From: Bradyrhizobium sp. in8p8
GTDB lineage: Bacteria; Pseudomonadota; Alphaproteobacteria; Rhizobiales; Xanthobacteraceae
Direction: 5' to 3'
Assembly: GCF_000426845.1 (NCBI RefSeq)
Contig: NZ_AUGD01000003.1
Span: forward strand, 434,001-498,000
DNA: 64,000 nt
Positions 41,085 through 49,893 of the stretch are shown here, piece by piece. Numbering within the stretch: position 1 is the first letter of the stretch; each line of letters opens with the position of its first letter. The notes beneath the pieces are model-generated. The model was not told the origin of the DNA. It did no database searches and was given only the letters and a program-made list of their open reading frames with translations. The position numbers and the translations under genes were made by a program.

Positions 41085-41612
41085 TCAGGCAAGCTCCTTC
41101 GCCTTGCTCGAGCGACCGGAAGCGGGTTCAGCCTTGTCGTATGTGATCACGCTGATATCACCGCTGCTTTCGAGACAGGCGAGTTTCACCATGTTGAGGT
41201 CTTCTACGCCCTGCGTCCTGAGCAACGATTTCAACTCATCTTCCGTCACCAGTTCTTTGCGCATATTACGGCGCAGCATTCGACCCCTCTCGACCAGTTT
41301 GACCTTGGGAGAGGTTGTCAGGATCTCCAAGGCGGGCACATGATAGGCGAGCCATTGCAGGCCGTAGCTCCAGAACATGACCGTGGAGATCAGGATCGCC
41401 GCTTCGGTGACCGATTCGTTGCGCCCTAGTGCATCCGTCGTCGCCTCGACGATGAGGACAACCACGAGTAGGTCCGGGATGCCGACGGCACCGGACTGTC
41501 TGTTGAGGAAGAGGCGAAGGATGAAAAAGAGCAGGAAATAGATCAGCGTCCCCCGCAACACGACTTCGGCGATGGAATTCTGCGGAATGAGAATGGAGGA
41601 CCAGTCGATCAT
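41085..41612 (-). CDS. DUF421 (YetF-like) membrane protein
   Basis: A 175-residue protein with three N-terminal membrane segments (LIYFLLFFILRLFLNRQSGA, LLVVVLIVEATTDALGR, and AAILISTVMFWSYGLQWLAY) and a cytoplasmic YetF-type domain (VKLVERGRMLRRNMRKELVTEDELKSLLRTQGVEDLNMV). The family is of unknown function. The ATG at 41612 matches the family start (MIDWSSILIP). The frame remains open upstream to 41867 with a further membrane segment, so a longer form is possible. Confidence 0.85.
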   Translation of the reverse strand: MIDWSSILIPQNSIAEVVLRGTLIYFLLFFILRLFLNRQSGAVGIPDLLVVVLIVEATTDALGRNESVTEAAILISTVMFWSYGLQWLAYHVPALEILTTSPKVKLVERGRMLRRNMRKELVTEDELKSLLRTQGVEDLNMVKLACLESSGDISVITYDKAEPASGRSSKAKELA

Positions 41613-42006
41613 TGCGGGATCTCGGCATGTGTCGGCCGAACTGCCGGAGCAGGCTTGTAACAGCGCGAGGACGCGCTGGGTTCCCTGCGCCACGAGGCCA
41701 CACAGCGCGGTCAAAGACCTGCCATTGCTGCGTTCTGCGGGCTTGGTCCTGCCGCCTCTCGCCGCGGTTGCTGCGGCCGTTGCAAGTCCAACGATCGCGA
41801 CAATGGTGAACAGGACGACCACCGCCTCCATGCTCAGCTGAACAGGGAGAGTGCCGGCACAGATCACTGCTTCGGCGGAGTAGAGCGACGTGAGATGAAT
41901 GAACCGGATCAGCGGCGGCGCGGCGTCCGCTCTTTGCGCGGAGTGGCTGTTGTGGATGTCAGACCTCGCGCCTGCCGCGTCCGCCGAAAGGACGCGCCAG
42001 CCCGGT
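41613..42006. other. Gap between DUF421 and dinB genes
   Basis: This 394-base gap may include an N-terminal extension of the DUF421 protein on the minus strand to about 41867 (one membrane segment, MEAVVVLFTIVAIVGLATAA, and a poorly conserved linker). The rest shows no gene or repeat that I can support. Confidence 0.4.
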
Positions 42007-43107
42007 TCAGATGCCCAGCGTCAGCTGCGGTTCCGGAGCGTCGCCGGCCTTGAGCGAAGACAGCGAGACCCCGAGCAGCCGGACGCGCTTGGGCAGCGGC
42101 ATCTCGGCTTCGAGCAGGCCGCAGGCCAGCCGCTCCAGCTCGTCCCGGCCTGCGACGGCCGCTGCGACGGACCTGCTGCGCGTGATGATCTCGAAGTCGG
42201 CAAACTTGATCTTCAAGGTCACGGTGCGGCCGCGATTGCCGGTCGCCTCGCAGTGACGCCAGACCTTGTCGACGAGAGGCCTGAGCTCTCCGACCAGCGC
42301 ATCAAGTTCGGCGAGATCGACGGAGAACGTGTTCTCCGCGCCGATGGATTTGCGGATCCGATTGGCGCGGACTGGCCGCTCGTCGACGCCGCGTGAGATC
42401 CAGTAATAATAGGCGCCCGACTTGCCGAAGGTCGCGTTCATGAACTCCAGTGTCTGGTTGCGCATGTCGAGGCCGGTGAACATGCCTAGCGCGTTCATCT
42501 TCGCGGCAGTGGCGGGGCCTATGCCATGAAACTTGCCGACCGGGAGCGTCTCGACGAAGGCCGGTCCCATCTCCGGCGAGATCACGAACTGGCCGTTGGG
42601 CTTGCGATGGTCCGACGCGAGCTTGGCCAGGAACTTGTTGTAGGAGATGCCGGCCGACGCGTTGAGACCTGTCTCGGCCTTGATCTTCTCGCGGATGCGC
42701 AGGGCGATGTCCCGCGCCAGAGGAATGCCTTGGAGATTTTCCGTCACGTCCAGATACGCTTCGTCGAGCGACAGCGGCTCGATGAGCGGTGTGTGCTCGG
42801 CAAAGATGTCGCGGATCTGCCGGCTGATGGCCTTGTAGACCTCGAAGCGCGGCTTGACGAAGATCAGATCGGGGCATTGCCGCTTCGCCGTCACGGACGG
42901 CATGGCGGAGCGCACACCGAACCTGCGGGCCTCGTAGCTCGCGGCCGCGACGACGCCGCGTTGCGCGGAGCCTCCGACGGCGACCGGCTTTCCGCGCAGC
43001 TCCGGATTGTCGCGCTGCTCCACCGACGCATAGAAGGCATCCATGTCGATATGGATGATCTTGCGCACCCGCGAGGCTTTGCCGGTCACCCTGTCGGATT
43101 CGCTCAT
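42007..43107 (-). CDS. dinB: DNA polymerase IV
   Basis: A 366-residue Y-family polymerase for translesion synthesis. IIHIDMDAFYASVEQRDNPELRGKPVAVGG has the first catalytic Asp, and PLIEPLSLDEAYLDVTE the second acid pair. GLNASAGISYNKFLAKLASD and GIGPATAAKMNALG are palm/thumb and HhH motifs. The C-terminal little-finger domain follows (TVTLKIKFADFEIITRSR). The final residues LTLGI replace the usual QLDLFP clamp-binding tail but may still bind DnaN. The ATG at 43107 (MSESDRVTG) is chosen. It is a single gene divergent from tspO. Confidence 0.95.
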   Translation of the reverse strand: MSESDRVTGKASRVRKIIHIDMDAFYASVEQRDNPELRGKPVAVGGSAQRGVVAAASYEARRFGVRSAMPSVTAKRQCPDLIFVKPRFEVYKAISRQIRDIFAEHTPLIEPLSLDEAYLDVTENLQGIPLARDIALRIREKIKAETGLNASAGISYNKFLAKLASDHRKPNGQFVISPEMGPAFVETLPVGKFHGIGPATAAKMNALGMFTGLDMRNQTLEFMNATFGKSGAYYYWISRGVDERPVRANRIRKSIGAENTFSVDLAELDALVGELRPLVDKVWRHCEATGNRGRTVTLKIKFADFEIITRSRSVAAAVAGRDELERLACGLLEAEMPLPKRVRLLGVSLSSLKAGDAPEPQLTLGI

Positions 43108-43150
43108 GGAAAGATGATACAATCGGGTGAAGAGAAGCGCGAGGTGATGG

Positions 43151-43594
43151 ATGTTTCACTTGTTGGTCTTCGTGGCAGGCGTGGTCGGCATCGGTTGGCT
43201 CATCGGCGCAACCAATCTGCCTGGGGAATGGTATGCCGGTCTTGCCAAGCCGGGCTTCGTGCCGCCGAACTGGGTGTTCCCGATAACCTGGACGATTCTC
43301 TACGTTCTGATCGCGATTGCGGGCTGGCGGACATTTCGTCGCGAGCCCCGGGGCAAGGCGATGCTGGCTTGGGCCGCGCAAATGGCGCTCAATTTCGTCT
43401 GGTCGCCGGTCATGTTCACCATGCACCAGATCGGGGCCGCGCTCGTCATCCTCATCTGCCTGCTCGTCGCGATCGTGACTTACATCAGTCTCGAGCTGTC
43501 ACGCGACCGTCTGGCCGCCGCCTTGTTCGTGCCCTACGCCGCCTGGGTAGCGTTTGCCGGCGTGCTCAATGCGGCGATCTTGCGTTTGAACTGA
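43151..43594 (+). CDS. tspO: TspO/MBR family membrane protein
   Basis: A 147-residue protein with five membrane helices, as in TspO/peripheral-type benzodiazepine receptor proteins that bind porphyrins and regulate stress-related genes. WYAGLAKPGFVPPNWVFPITWTILY and WAAQMALNFVWSPVMF are the signature stretches, including the PP-W loop and the N-x-x-W-S/P motif of the ligand pocket. It is divergent from dinB. The ligand in this organism is unknown, but tetrapyrroles are usual. Confidence 0.93.
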   Translation: MFHLLVFVAGVVGIGWLIGATNLPGEWYAGLAKPGFVPPNWVFPITWTILYVLIAIAGWRTFRREPRGKAMLAWAAQMALNFVWSPVMFTMHQIGAALVILICLLVAIVTYISLELSRDRLAAALFVPYAAWVAFAGVLNAAILRLN

Positions 43595-43689
43595 GACGTT
43601 GAGTCTCGACCGATTCAAGAAACAATCTCGGGCTTGTGAGTGGCAAGCATGGACACGCGATCCAATATGAGCCGGCGGGAGGACAGCCC

Positions 43690-43899
43690 ATGCAATACAG
43701 CTCCGAGCTCATTCACACCATGCGTCAAGCGCTGGAAACCGTGATGGCAAGCGTTCCGGCCCATCAATCCGTGTTCGGCCTTAAGGCGGCCGTCGCCGAA
43801 TACATCCTGCACGCCGCCGCACACGGCCAGACGTCATATGACGGACTGGTGACGGCCGCGTCCGACCAGCTCCACGTGATCATTGCGATGCTGACGTGA
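43690..43899 (+). CDS. Small hypothetical protein, last chromosomal gene before the island
   Basis: A 69-residue helical protein (MQYSSELIHTMRQALETVMA, then VFGLKAAVAEYILHAAAHG and SYDGLVTAASDQLHVIIAML). GGGAGGA lies before the ATG. It resembles the short rhizobial proteins with a QTSYDGLV segment, but I recognise no family. It ends 26 bases before the tRNA fragment that marks the island boundary. Confidence 0.65.
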   Translation: MQYSSELIHTMRQALETVMASVPAHQSVFGLKAAVAEYILHAAAHGQTSYDGLVTAASDQLHVIIAMLT

Positions 43900-43925
43900 G
43901 GGCCGGCGCCTGAACGGCTGGCAAC

Positions 43926-43970
43926 TGGCGCACCCGACACGATTCGAACGTGTGACCTTTGCCTTCGGAG
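43926..43970 (-). other. attL: 3' 45 nt of tRNA-Arg(CCG)
   Basis: On the minus strand the block starts CTCCGAAGGCAAAGGTCAC, runs through T-arm ACACG-TTCGAAT-CGTGT and ends CGGGTGCGCCA. This is the anticodon loop (CTCCGAA, anticodon CCG) to the encoded CCA of a tRNA-Arg. The 5' half is missing: upstream of the anticodon loop the sequence (GGCTAAATTG) cannot form the stem. It lies 185 bases before an integrase gene. This is the typical att core left at one end of an island; the intact tRNA gene should lie at the other end, outside the window. Confidence 0.9.
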
Positions 43971-44111
43971 CAATTTAGCCTGCCTATCCTAAATGCACGA
44001 CAGGGCACGCTACAATGCGATATGTAACTGAAGATACTAGACAATTCGTATTTCCGCGCCGAACTGTCTATCCAGAATTTCGCTCCGATATCCATCCGGT
44101 TGCTTCCGTGG

Positions 44112-44146
44112 TGCTTCCGCGGAAGCAGCCCCTCACTAGCGAGGGG
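44112..44146 (+). promoter_or_regulatory. Palindrome and ribosome-site hairpin before the integrase gene
   Basis: TGCTTCCGCGGAAGCA (44112-44127) is a perfect 16-base palindrome whose left half also occurs just before it (TGCTTCCG at 44101). Directly after it CCCCTC, a six-base loop and GAGGGG (44129-44146) form a hairpin. GAGGGG is the only ribosome-site-like sequence before the ATG at 44155, so the hairpin would hide it. Confidence 0.7.
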
Positions 44147-44154
44147 AACACCTC

Positions 44155-45516
44155 ATGGCAAAGCTGACCAAGCGGATCGTGGACGCTGCCGATGTTCGCG
44201 AGAAGGACTATTTTATCTGGGACGACGAACTGCCCGGTTTCGGCCTCCGCGTGTTCGCCTCCGGCAAGCGCAGCTACCTCATCCAATATCGCGCTGTTGG
44301 ACGCACGCGACGCTACACCATCGGCCTGCATGGCGTGTGGACGCCGGAGACAGCCCGGCAAGAAGCGAAGGTCCAACTCGGGCGCGTCGCGCGCGGCGAC
44401 AACCCTTCCGAAGAACGTCAGCTCGATCACAAGGCCATCACGGTCAAGGAGCTTTGCGCCCTCTATACCGCTGATCTGAACGCGGGCCTCATTCTGGGTA
44501 AGGGCGGGCGACCGAAAAAGCCCACCACCATCGTCACCGACACTGGCCGTATCGAGCGGCACATCATCCCGCTGATCGGCGCGCGCCGGGTCAAGGATCT
44601 CACCAAGGCCGACATCAACAAGGTCTTGAAGGACATCATGGCCGGCAAGACGCGCGTCGCCGTCAAGACGAAAAAGCTGCGAGGAAAGGCCATTGTTCGT
44701 GGTGGCGCGGGCACCGCCACGCGCACCGTCGGCCTATTGGGCGGAATCCTCACCTACGCTGTCGATGCTGGGATTATAGAGGTCAATCCGGCGCACGGCA
44801 TCAAGAAGCCCAAGGACAATGTTCGGAATCGTAGGCTGACCGAGGCGGAGTATCGCACCCTCGGGCAAATGCTTCGCGATGCCGCGGCGAACGAAAAATA
44901 CGCCATGACCGTGGACATCATCCGGCAGATCGCGCTCACCGGCTGCCGCCGCTCGGAAATGATCTCGCTAATGTGGATCGAAGCTGACACCGACGCGAGC
45001 TGCATGCGCCTGGTGGACAGCAAGGAAGGTGAGTCCATTCGTCCAATCGGATTGCCCGTCGTCGAGTATCTGGAGGAACGGCGCAAGACCGCAGCGGGCA
45101 CCTATGTCTTCCCAGGTCAGGGCGAGGACCATGCGTTCGGCAGCTTCCCGAACCATTGGGAACAGATTTTCAGCGACAGTCCGCTCGCCGGCGTCACCCC
45201 GCATGTCCTGCGTCACAGCTTTGCCAGCATCGCCAACGATCTCGGTTTCACCGAGGTGACCATCGCGGCGCTCGTCGGCCACTCCAAGGGCTCGGTGACG
45301 AGCAAATACATTCACACGCTCGACACTGCGCTCATCATGGCCGCCGACACGATCTCCGGTTACATCCAAGGGCTACTCGAGGGGATCGAATTCAAACAGA
45401 CGGCCTACGCATTGGATCGTGATTCTCGTCGAGCTGCGCTTGACCTCTTCCTGACCAAAGCGGTTGGAGAGCCGGGGAACGAAGCCGAGGACGAGGAGCG
45501 TCGCTTGGCAGCTTGA
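44155..45516 (+). CDS. Tyrosine recombinase (phage-type integrase) of the island
   Basis: A 453-residue site-specific recombinase with an N-terminal DUF4102-like arm-binding part (TKRIVDAADVREKDYFIWDDELPGFGLRVFASGKRSYLIQYR). The core-binding SAM-like domain covers about residues 95-210. The catalytic residues are Arg265 in LTGCRRSE, His350 and Arg353 in TPHVLRHSF, His376 in VGHSKG and the nucleophile Tyr385 in SKYIHT, all present. It lies directly inside the tRNA-Arg att core and points into the island. It should integrate and excise this element. Its expression may be limited by the hairpin before it. Confidence 0.95.
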   Translation: MAKLTKRIVDAADVREKDYFIWDDELPGFGLRVFASGKRSYLIQYRAVGRTRRYTIGLHGVWTPETARQEAKVQLGRVARGDNPSEERQLDHKAITVKELCALYTADLNAGLILGKGGRPKKPTTIVTDTGRIERHIIPLIGARRVKDLTKADINKVLKDIMAGKTRVAVKTKKLRGKAIVRGGAGTATRTVGLLGGILTYAVDAGIIEVNPAHGIKKPKDNVRNRRLTEAEYRTLGQMLRDAAANEKYAMTVDIIRQIALTGCRRSEMISLMWIEADTDASCMRLVDSKEGESIRPIGLPVVEYLEERRKTAAGTYVFPGQGEDHAFGSFPNHWEQIFSDSPLAGVTPHVLRHSFASIANDLGFTEVTIAALVGHSKGSVTSKYIHTLDTALIMAADTISGYIQGLLEGIEFKQTAYALDRDSRRAALDLFLTKAVGEPGNEAEDEERRLAA

Positions 45517-45822
45517 GGCTTGCGATCAGCCACTGGTCGGCGAGCAATTCATCGCCGCCCACGATGCAGTCGAAAAAGCTTTTTGAAGAAATCGACGATC
45601 TTCGGTTTGGCGCCATCGGCGACCAGGTCATTTGCTCCGAACCGGCAGACCATCCTGACACTCCTGCACACCGAGCGCAGCCGTAGCGGCGCGTTGTCTC
45701 GTTCGACCGCTTGATCGCCCGCTGCCGCATTGGCTCCGCCAGCATTGGAGACTTTCTGAGGCAGGAACGTCTCGCAGAGGGGGCATCTGACGCAATCGCC
45801 TCACGCCCCCGTTGCGCGCAAT
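45517..45822. other. Gap between integrase and caspase-helicase genes
   Basis: This 306-base gap lies between two convergent genes. Its minus strand has a frame without stops (APLRLRSVCRSVRMVC then FGANDLVADGAKPKIVDFFK) that lacks a start and may be a decayed gene. No hairpin with a U-run is evident. I see nothing else that can be supported. Confidence 0.35.
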
Positions 45823-48800
45823 TTAGGGCACATATACTTCAAGGATCGGGGCGGAAGGCGCCACCGCTTCGGCCCGACGCTTGGCAACGCGCTTCGCCGC
45901 ATCGCGGACAAGTGCAAGCTTGCGCCTGTCCTTGTCCACGCATGCCAGAATTTGGTCATCAGTTGCGGCGTCGATCTGTTCGGGCTCACAGAGCTGCGCG
46001 GCGGCCAAGCGGCAATAGTCGCCCCGCAGCAAATCGGCTCCAGCGAATTGGGCGAGGTCGACGGCGGCGCTGGGCACGCCATATGTCAACCGGATCGCCA
46101 GACGTCTCACACGGTCACCGAGATCGAGCGTGGGGTGCAGGATCTCGGCGACGCGAGCCGCGACCGGCATCAGATCGCAAGTCCGCGCTGCGACCGCGCG
46201 TATGGGGCCGGCGGCGCCGCCAAACGCACCACCGAACTGCGTCAGCACGCGCTCGATCTCGCTCATGGCACGACCGGACACGAACAAAAGACAAGCGACC
46301 GCCTTCTTCGCACGCAGGGTCGCCTGATGATCTTCTGTTGTCCCGCGTTGAAGCGCGTTCAGGACGTGCCACGGCACATTCTGCCTCTGCAGCTCGTTGG
46401 GCCATAGCTGAGGCTCTTTCTGCGTGCTTTTTCGGTTGATCGGAAAAAGGAGTTGATCGACCTCGACCGTCGTTTGAGCTGCGGCAATCAGGACGGGATC
46501 GCTGATTTCTTGGGGCTGAAGCGAGCCGAGGCAATCTACGAGCGCGACGATGGACCCGACCTCTGCCGCGCTTTCGCCAGCGAGACGGCCCAGCTTGGTC
46601 AATTCATACGCGCCTGTAGCGTTCTTCTGCACCAGGCCGTGGCGTTCCAAATCCGCTAGGGCCGAAAGCAGATCCGGCCGGCTCCACTGCCACGCGCTAT
46701 GGGCGCGCCGGGCTTGGAACGCGCCGAAGCTCGATTCCAGAAATTCGACAATCTCCTCGCTCGGCACGCCTTCGCCGGCCGCTCGTTGTGCCGCGACTAG
46801 GACGCGGATAATCAGGGAGCGTGGGTCGGTTGTACCGTCGAGGAAGCGGGACACCAAGTCTTCCGGCTCCGCGGTCACGTATCGCGACCACAGATCATGC
46901 TCGGCGCGCGGATCGAGCGCCAGCAGATACGAAGCTCCCTTCTCGGCGAAGCCAAGCCTTCCCGCGCGACCGACTAGGTTCTTGTATTCGGCTACCGAAT
47001 AGGGCTCGTCGCCGGGATGATTCAAGCCGGCGATGATGACCGATGACGCGGGCGTGTTCACGCCCATCGCCAGCGTCGTCGTGGCTGCGATGACGCGCAG
47101 GCCCGAGCCGCTACGGCGAAATTCTTCCTCGATGACGCGCCGCTCTTCGCGGTCGAGATCCGAGTTGTGGAAAGCGACGCCGCGCCCCAGCGCGCTCCGC
47201 AAGTCGGCGCTGGCCTGCGAGGGATCGCCGCCGGGCATCTGCGTCAGCGCCTCGGCAGCCGGAGGCAATCCGAGCGACTCTGCGAGATAGTTGGCGCAGC
47301 CGCGGGCTTCGCCCTTGGTTTCGCGAAACACGATCACCTGCTGGCCTTCGGCGACAAGCTTGCGCACCAGCGGGATGATCCAATCCTGGCTGGATCCTTT
47401 GCCGCCGACAAGACGCCGAACGAGCGGCCCCTCAACCTGCTCATTGCCAGTCTCCGGGTCAAGAAAGCGGAAATGCCCGGTGCCGAGCAACAAGCCCTCC
47501 TCAAGCGGAACGGGCCGCTCCGTGCGCCGCAAGAGCCGCGCGCCGAGCCATTGCTCAAGGCCGTTCGTGTCCCCGATCACAGCCGAAAGCGCGATCAGTT
47601 GGGGCTCGATCCCCTCACGCCGGCGCATCCGGATGAGCGTCAAAATGAACTCCAGATTCGCGCCGCGGCCACGGTCGGCGATCATCTGCGCTTCGTCGAT
47701 CACGATCGCGCCGACCTGCGCCAGCACATGAGGGAATGTCAGCGCGATCGCGGCGAACTTCTCATAGGTCAGGAGACCGACATCGTATTGGCCCCGCAGC
47801 AGAGGCGCGATGTCGTCCGTCTCGCCCGTCGCTTCCACCGTGCGGACCCCGAAACCGCCATAGACGCTCTCGAAGTGCCGCCGCTTGTCTGCCACAAGGG
47901 CCTTAAGCGGCAGCAGAAACAAAGCCCGTTTGCGATCCAGCACGTTCCGGAGCGCCGCGAGCTCGCCCACCATCGTCTTGCCCGAGGATGTCGGGGCCGA
48001 CACCACCAGGTTCTCGCCGTCCAGCACGCCGAAGTCGGTGATGGCGGAGATCTGAAGCGCATTCAAGGACGGGATCGCTCCAGCCCAGGCGGTGACAAGC
48101 GCGTCGGGGAAACCGGCCGACGAGAGGCTGGCAAGATCGGACGTCACCTTGGCAGGCAGACGCGCCGGGAAGGCCGCCCGATACTTAGCGCCCGGCACGA
48201 ACACGGGCCACGCGACATCGCCGTCGATGCTCCCGCGCATGGTCGGGTTCTGCTCTTTGCCGCCCTGCAGCGCGGCCGCCCGGACGCGGCTCGTGACATG
48301 CTCGAGGAGGCGGTAGAGCGAGAGCTTGCCGCCGCTCACGACTTCCTCGGCGCCACATAGCGCCTCAAGCAGAAAGTGGGTCAGAAAGCCGTGCCCGAAC
48401 CGGCGGTGCTCATAGGCGGGCTCGGTCGCCGCGGAGGCGGTGAAGATGATCCGACCAGCGCCGCCAAGCTGAGCCAGGCGCGCTTCGGCGGACAAAAGGC
48501 TGCGCGGCTTCGCATCGACGTGCAGAACCTTCGCCCCAATGCCGCCGGAAAAACAACAGTCGAGGAACAGGATCAGGCGCTTTGCCGGTATCCGCGAGAA
48601 CCATTCCTGCAACAGCTCGAGCGGGATCGCGGAGCCGGCGAGATCATCTGGATTCGCGTCGTGGGTGACGAGCTCATGTGTCTCCGACCCATGGCCGGAG
48701 AACGCGATCACCACCGTATCCTCGGGGCCGCAGCCGGCCAGGTCGGCAAATGCGTCCTCAATCCGCTGCCGCGTGGCCTCCGCATCTGCCAGCAAGACTG

Positions 48801-48927
48801 TGCTGCCGCCCAGCGTGTCGAAGAACAGTGCCTCCAGCGCCGTCGCGTCGCGACGCGCGCAGGTCAGCTCATCAATGCCGGTCGAGCTATAACGGTCGAT
48901 GCCGATGAACAGGCCGCGAAACGGCAT
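45823..48927 (-). CDS. Caspase-like protease fused to a Ski2/Hel308-type DExH helicase
   Basis: A 1034-residue fusion. Residues 1-250 are a C14 caspase-type domain: the start GLFIGIDRYSS, His79 in IAFSGHGSETHE and Cys125 in LILFLDCCFSGG are the catalytic dyad positions. A Ski2/Hel308-type helicase follows: Walker A SAPTSSGKT (310-318), box II IDEAQM (410-415), motif V near residue 615 (IAATTTLAMGVN) and motif VI YKNLVGRAGRLG (648-659). A winged-helix and helical C-terminal part (RSLIIRVLVAAQRA onwards) matches the Hel308 layout. The pairing suggests a nucleic-acid trigger feeding a protease. It follows the YodC-like gene by 11 bases. Confidence 0.9.
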   Translation of the reverse strand: MPFRGLFIGIDRYSSTGIDELTCARRDATALEALFFDTLGGSTVLLADAEATRQRIEDAFADLAGCGPEDTVVIAFSGHGSETHELVTHDANPDDLAGSAIPLELLQEWFSRIPAKRLILFLDCCFSGGIGAKVLHVDAKPRSLLSAEARLAQLGGAGRIIFTASAATEPAYEHRRFGHGFLTHFLLEALCGAEEVVSGGKLSLYRLLEHVTSRVRAAALQGGKEQNPTMRGSIDGDVAWPVFVPGAKYRAAFPARLPAKVTSDLASLSSAGFPDALVTAWAGAIPSLNALQISAITDFGVLDGENLVVSAPTSSGKTMVGELAALRNVLDRKRALFLLPLKALVADKRRHFESVYGGFGVRTVEATGETDDIAPLLRGQYDVGLLTYEKFAAIALTFPHVLAQVGAIVIDEAQMIADRGRGANLEFILTLIRMRRREGIEPQLIALSAVIGDTNGLEQWLGARLLRRTERPVPLEEGLLLGTGHFRFLDPETGNEQVEGPLVRRLVGGKGSSQDWIIPLVRKLVAEGQQVIVFRETKGEARGCANYLAESLGLPPAAEALTQMPGGDPSQASADLRSALGRGVAFHNSDLDREERRVIEEEFRRSGSGLRVIAATTTLAMGVNTPASSVIIAGLNHPGDEPYSVAEYKNLVGRAGRLGFAEKGASYLLALDPRAEHDLWSRYVTAEPEDLVSRFLDGTTDPRSLIIRVLVAAQRAAGEGVPSEEIVEFLESSFGAFQARRAHSAWQWSRPDLLSALADLERHGLVQKNATGAYELTKLGRLAGESAAEVGSIVALVDCLGSLQPQEISDPVLIAAAQTTVEVDQLLFPINRKSTQKEPQLWPNELQRQNVPWHVLNALQRGTTEDHQATLRAKKAVACLLFVSGRAMSEIERVLTQFGGAFGGAAGPIRAVAARTCDLMPVAARVAEILHPTLDLGDRVRRLAIRLTYGVPSAAVDLAQFAGADLLRGDYCRLAAAQLCEPEQIDAATDDQILACVDKDRRKLALVRDAAKRVAKRRAEAVAPSAPILEVYVP

Positions 48928-48938
48928 GAGGCACCACG

Positions 48939-49175
48939 CTACGCCCGAACGACGCCGACGGAGAACGCGGCTCGTGGCTTCTCAGCCTTCTCCAGCACGA
49001 CCGGCGCGAACGTGTCTTTCCGCGCGACCTGCTTGTTGCCCACCTTCTCGAACCAGACACACCAGACGGCATCCTCCTCCAGCATGGCCGTCTTCCCGAC
49101 CTGCTCGACCGTCATGATCGGCCCGCCTGACTTCACCCGCACAAGATCGCCGGGCTTGAATTCGGTAGCATCCAT
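48939..49175 (-). CDS. YodC-like DUF2158 small protein
   Basis: A 78-residue protein. FKPGDLVRVKSGGPIMTVEQVGK and AVWCVWFEKVGNKQVARKDTFAPVVL match the YodC/DUF2158 family, small beta-rich proteins of unknown function with SH3-like character. AAGGAG lies eight bases before the ATG. It precedes the caspase-helicase gene by 11 bases and is probably part of its transcript. It could be a regulator or partner of the protease. Confidence 0.82.
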   Translation of the reverse strand: MDATEFKPGDLVRVKSGGPIMTVEQVGKTAMLEEDAVWCVWFEKVGNKQVARKDTFAPVVLEKAEKPRAAFSVGVVRA

Positions 49176-49421
49176 TCTCCACGCTCCTTCTCGATGCCTA
49201 TCTGTCCTCGCCAGGCACCGGAGGAGGTCGCAAGAAGCTCGCCCACGTCCCCACCACCATGAGTGGAGACGCGCACGTGCTAGGAGATCGCCCCATGCCT
49301 AACATCAATATATGGTGTGTCGGTCATTCCTTGCACAAGGATTTCGGCGAAGACCGTGTAAGCTCCTGATAGATGTTCTTGATTTGTCTCTTAGGGCTGC
49401 GCTGCGTTCCGAAGCGGGATA

Positions 49422-49446
49422 GCCCGACGGCAACCTGCCGTCGGGC
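49422..49446 (-). terminator. Hairpin terminator after the DUF6527 gene
   Basis: GCCCGACGGCA, a three-base loop and TGCCGTCGGGC form a perfect eleven-base-pair stem seven bases past the stop codon of the DUF6527 gene. The U-run is weak (TATCCC), so termination may be partial. It separates the poly-Ubl unit from the YodC/caspase unit. Confidence 0.75.
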
Positions 49447-49452
49447 CTATCG

Positions 49453-49893
49453 TCACGATCTGCCAGATAGCCAACGCCAGGCGCGGCGCCAGAAGCCGGG
49501 AGCCGCCTTGACGGGAGCGGGCTGAACGGCAAGTTCGATCGCTGGCGTCTGCCCGTAGAAGCGCGCTTTGGCAGCGCGGTCACGACGACGCTCGGCTTCG
49601 ACCTGCTCGTCACTCCAGGGGCCGGCCTCGATCACCTTGCTGCGGTCGATCACATAGTGTGACCGGCATTTCAGCGTCCAATTGCCGATCGACGGCCGAA
49701 GGGAGACGGTCTCGCCATCGAACGTCATCTTCCAGTCCGTCGGCGTGAAGGGGGCGACGACCTCCTCGCCGCAACCGCAGCAGCAGCTGTGGGCTGATGT
49801 GGCATATTCCATCGAAACATAGAGAATGCCTGCCTCAAGGCGCTCAGGGATGTGTTCGACGAAACGATGTTCGAGTCGCTTGTGCCGTATCAC
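49453..49893 (-). CDS. DUF6527 metal-binding protein of the ubiquitin-like cassette
   Basis: A 146-residue protein resembling DUF6527. HSCCCGCGEEVVAP (Cys37, 38, 39 and 41, with His35) and LKCRSHYVIDRSKVIE (Cys76, His79) form a probable zinc site; TDWKMTFDGETVSLRPSIGNW lies between them. The C-terminus (APGFWRRAWRWLSGRS) is amphipathic and basic. The GTG at 49893 overlaps the E1 stop as GTGA, so it is translated together with it. This family sits with multi-ubiquitin-like and ThiF genes; a protease or metal-dependent role is only an inference. A terminator hairpin follows. Confidence 0.85.
   Translation of the reverse strand: MIRHKRLEHRFVEHIPERLEAGILYVSMEYATSAHSCCCGCGEEVVAPFTPTDWKMTFDGETVSLRPSIGNWTLKCRSHYVIDRSKVIEAGPWSDEQVEAERRRDRAAKARFYGQTPAIELAVQPAPVKAAPGFWRRAWRWLSGRS

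Noticed and set aside
43926..44005. A complete tRNA gene at the island edge
   Set aside because: The D-arm and 5' acceptor strand are absent; only the 3' 45 nt match a tRNA.
45517..45822. Transposase remnant
   Set aside because: An open minus-strand frame exists but shows no transposase motif or inverted terminal repeats.
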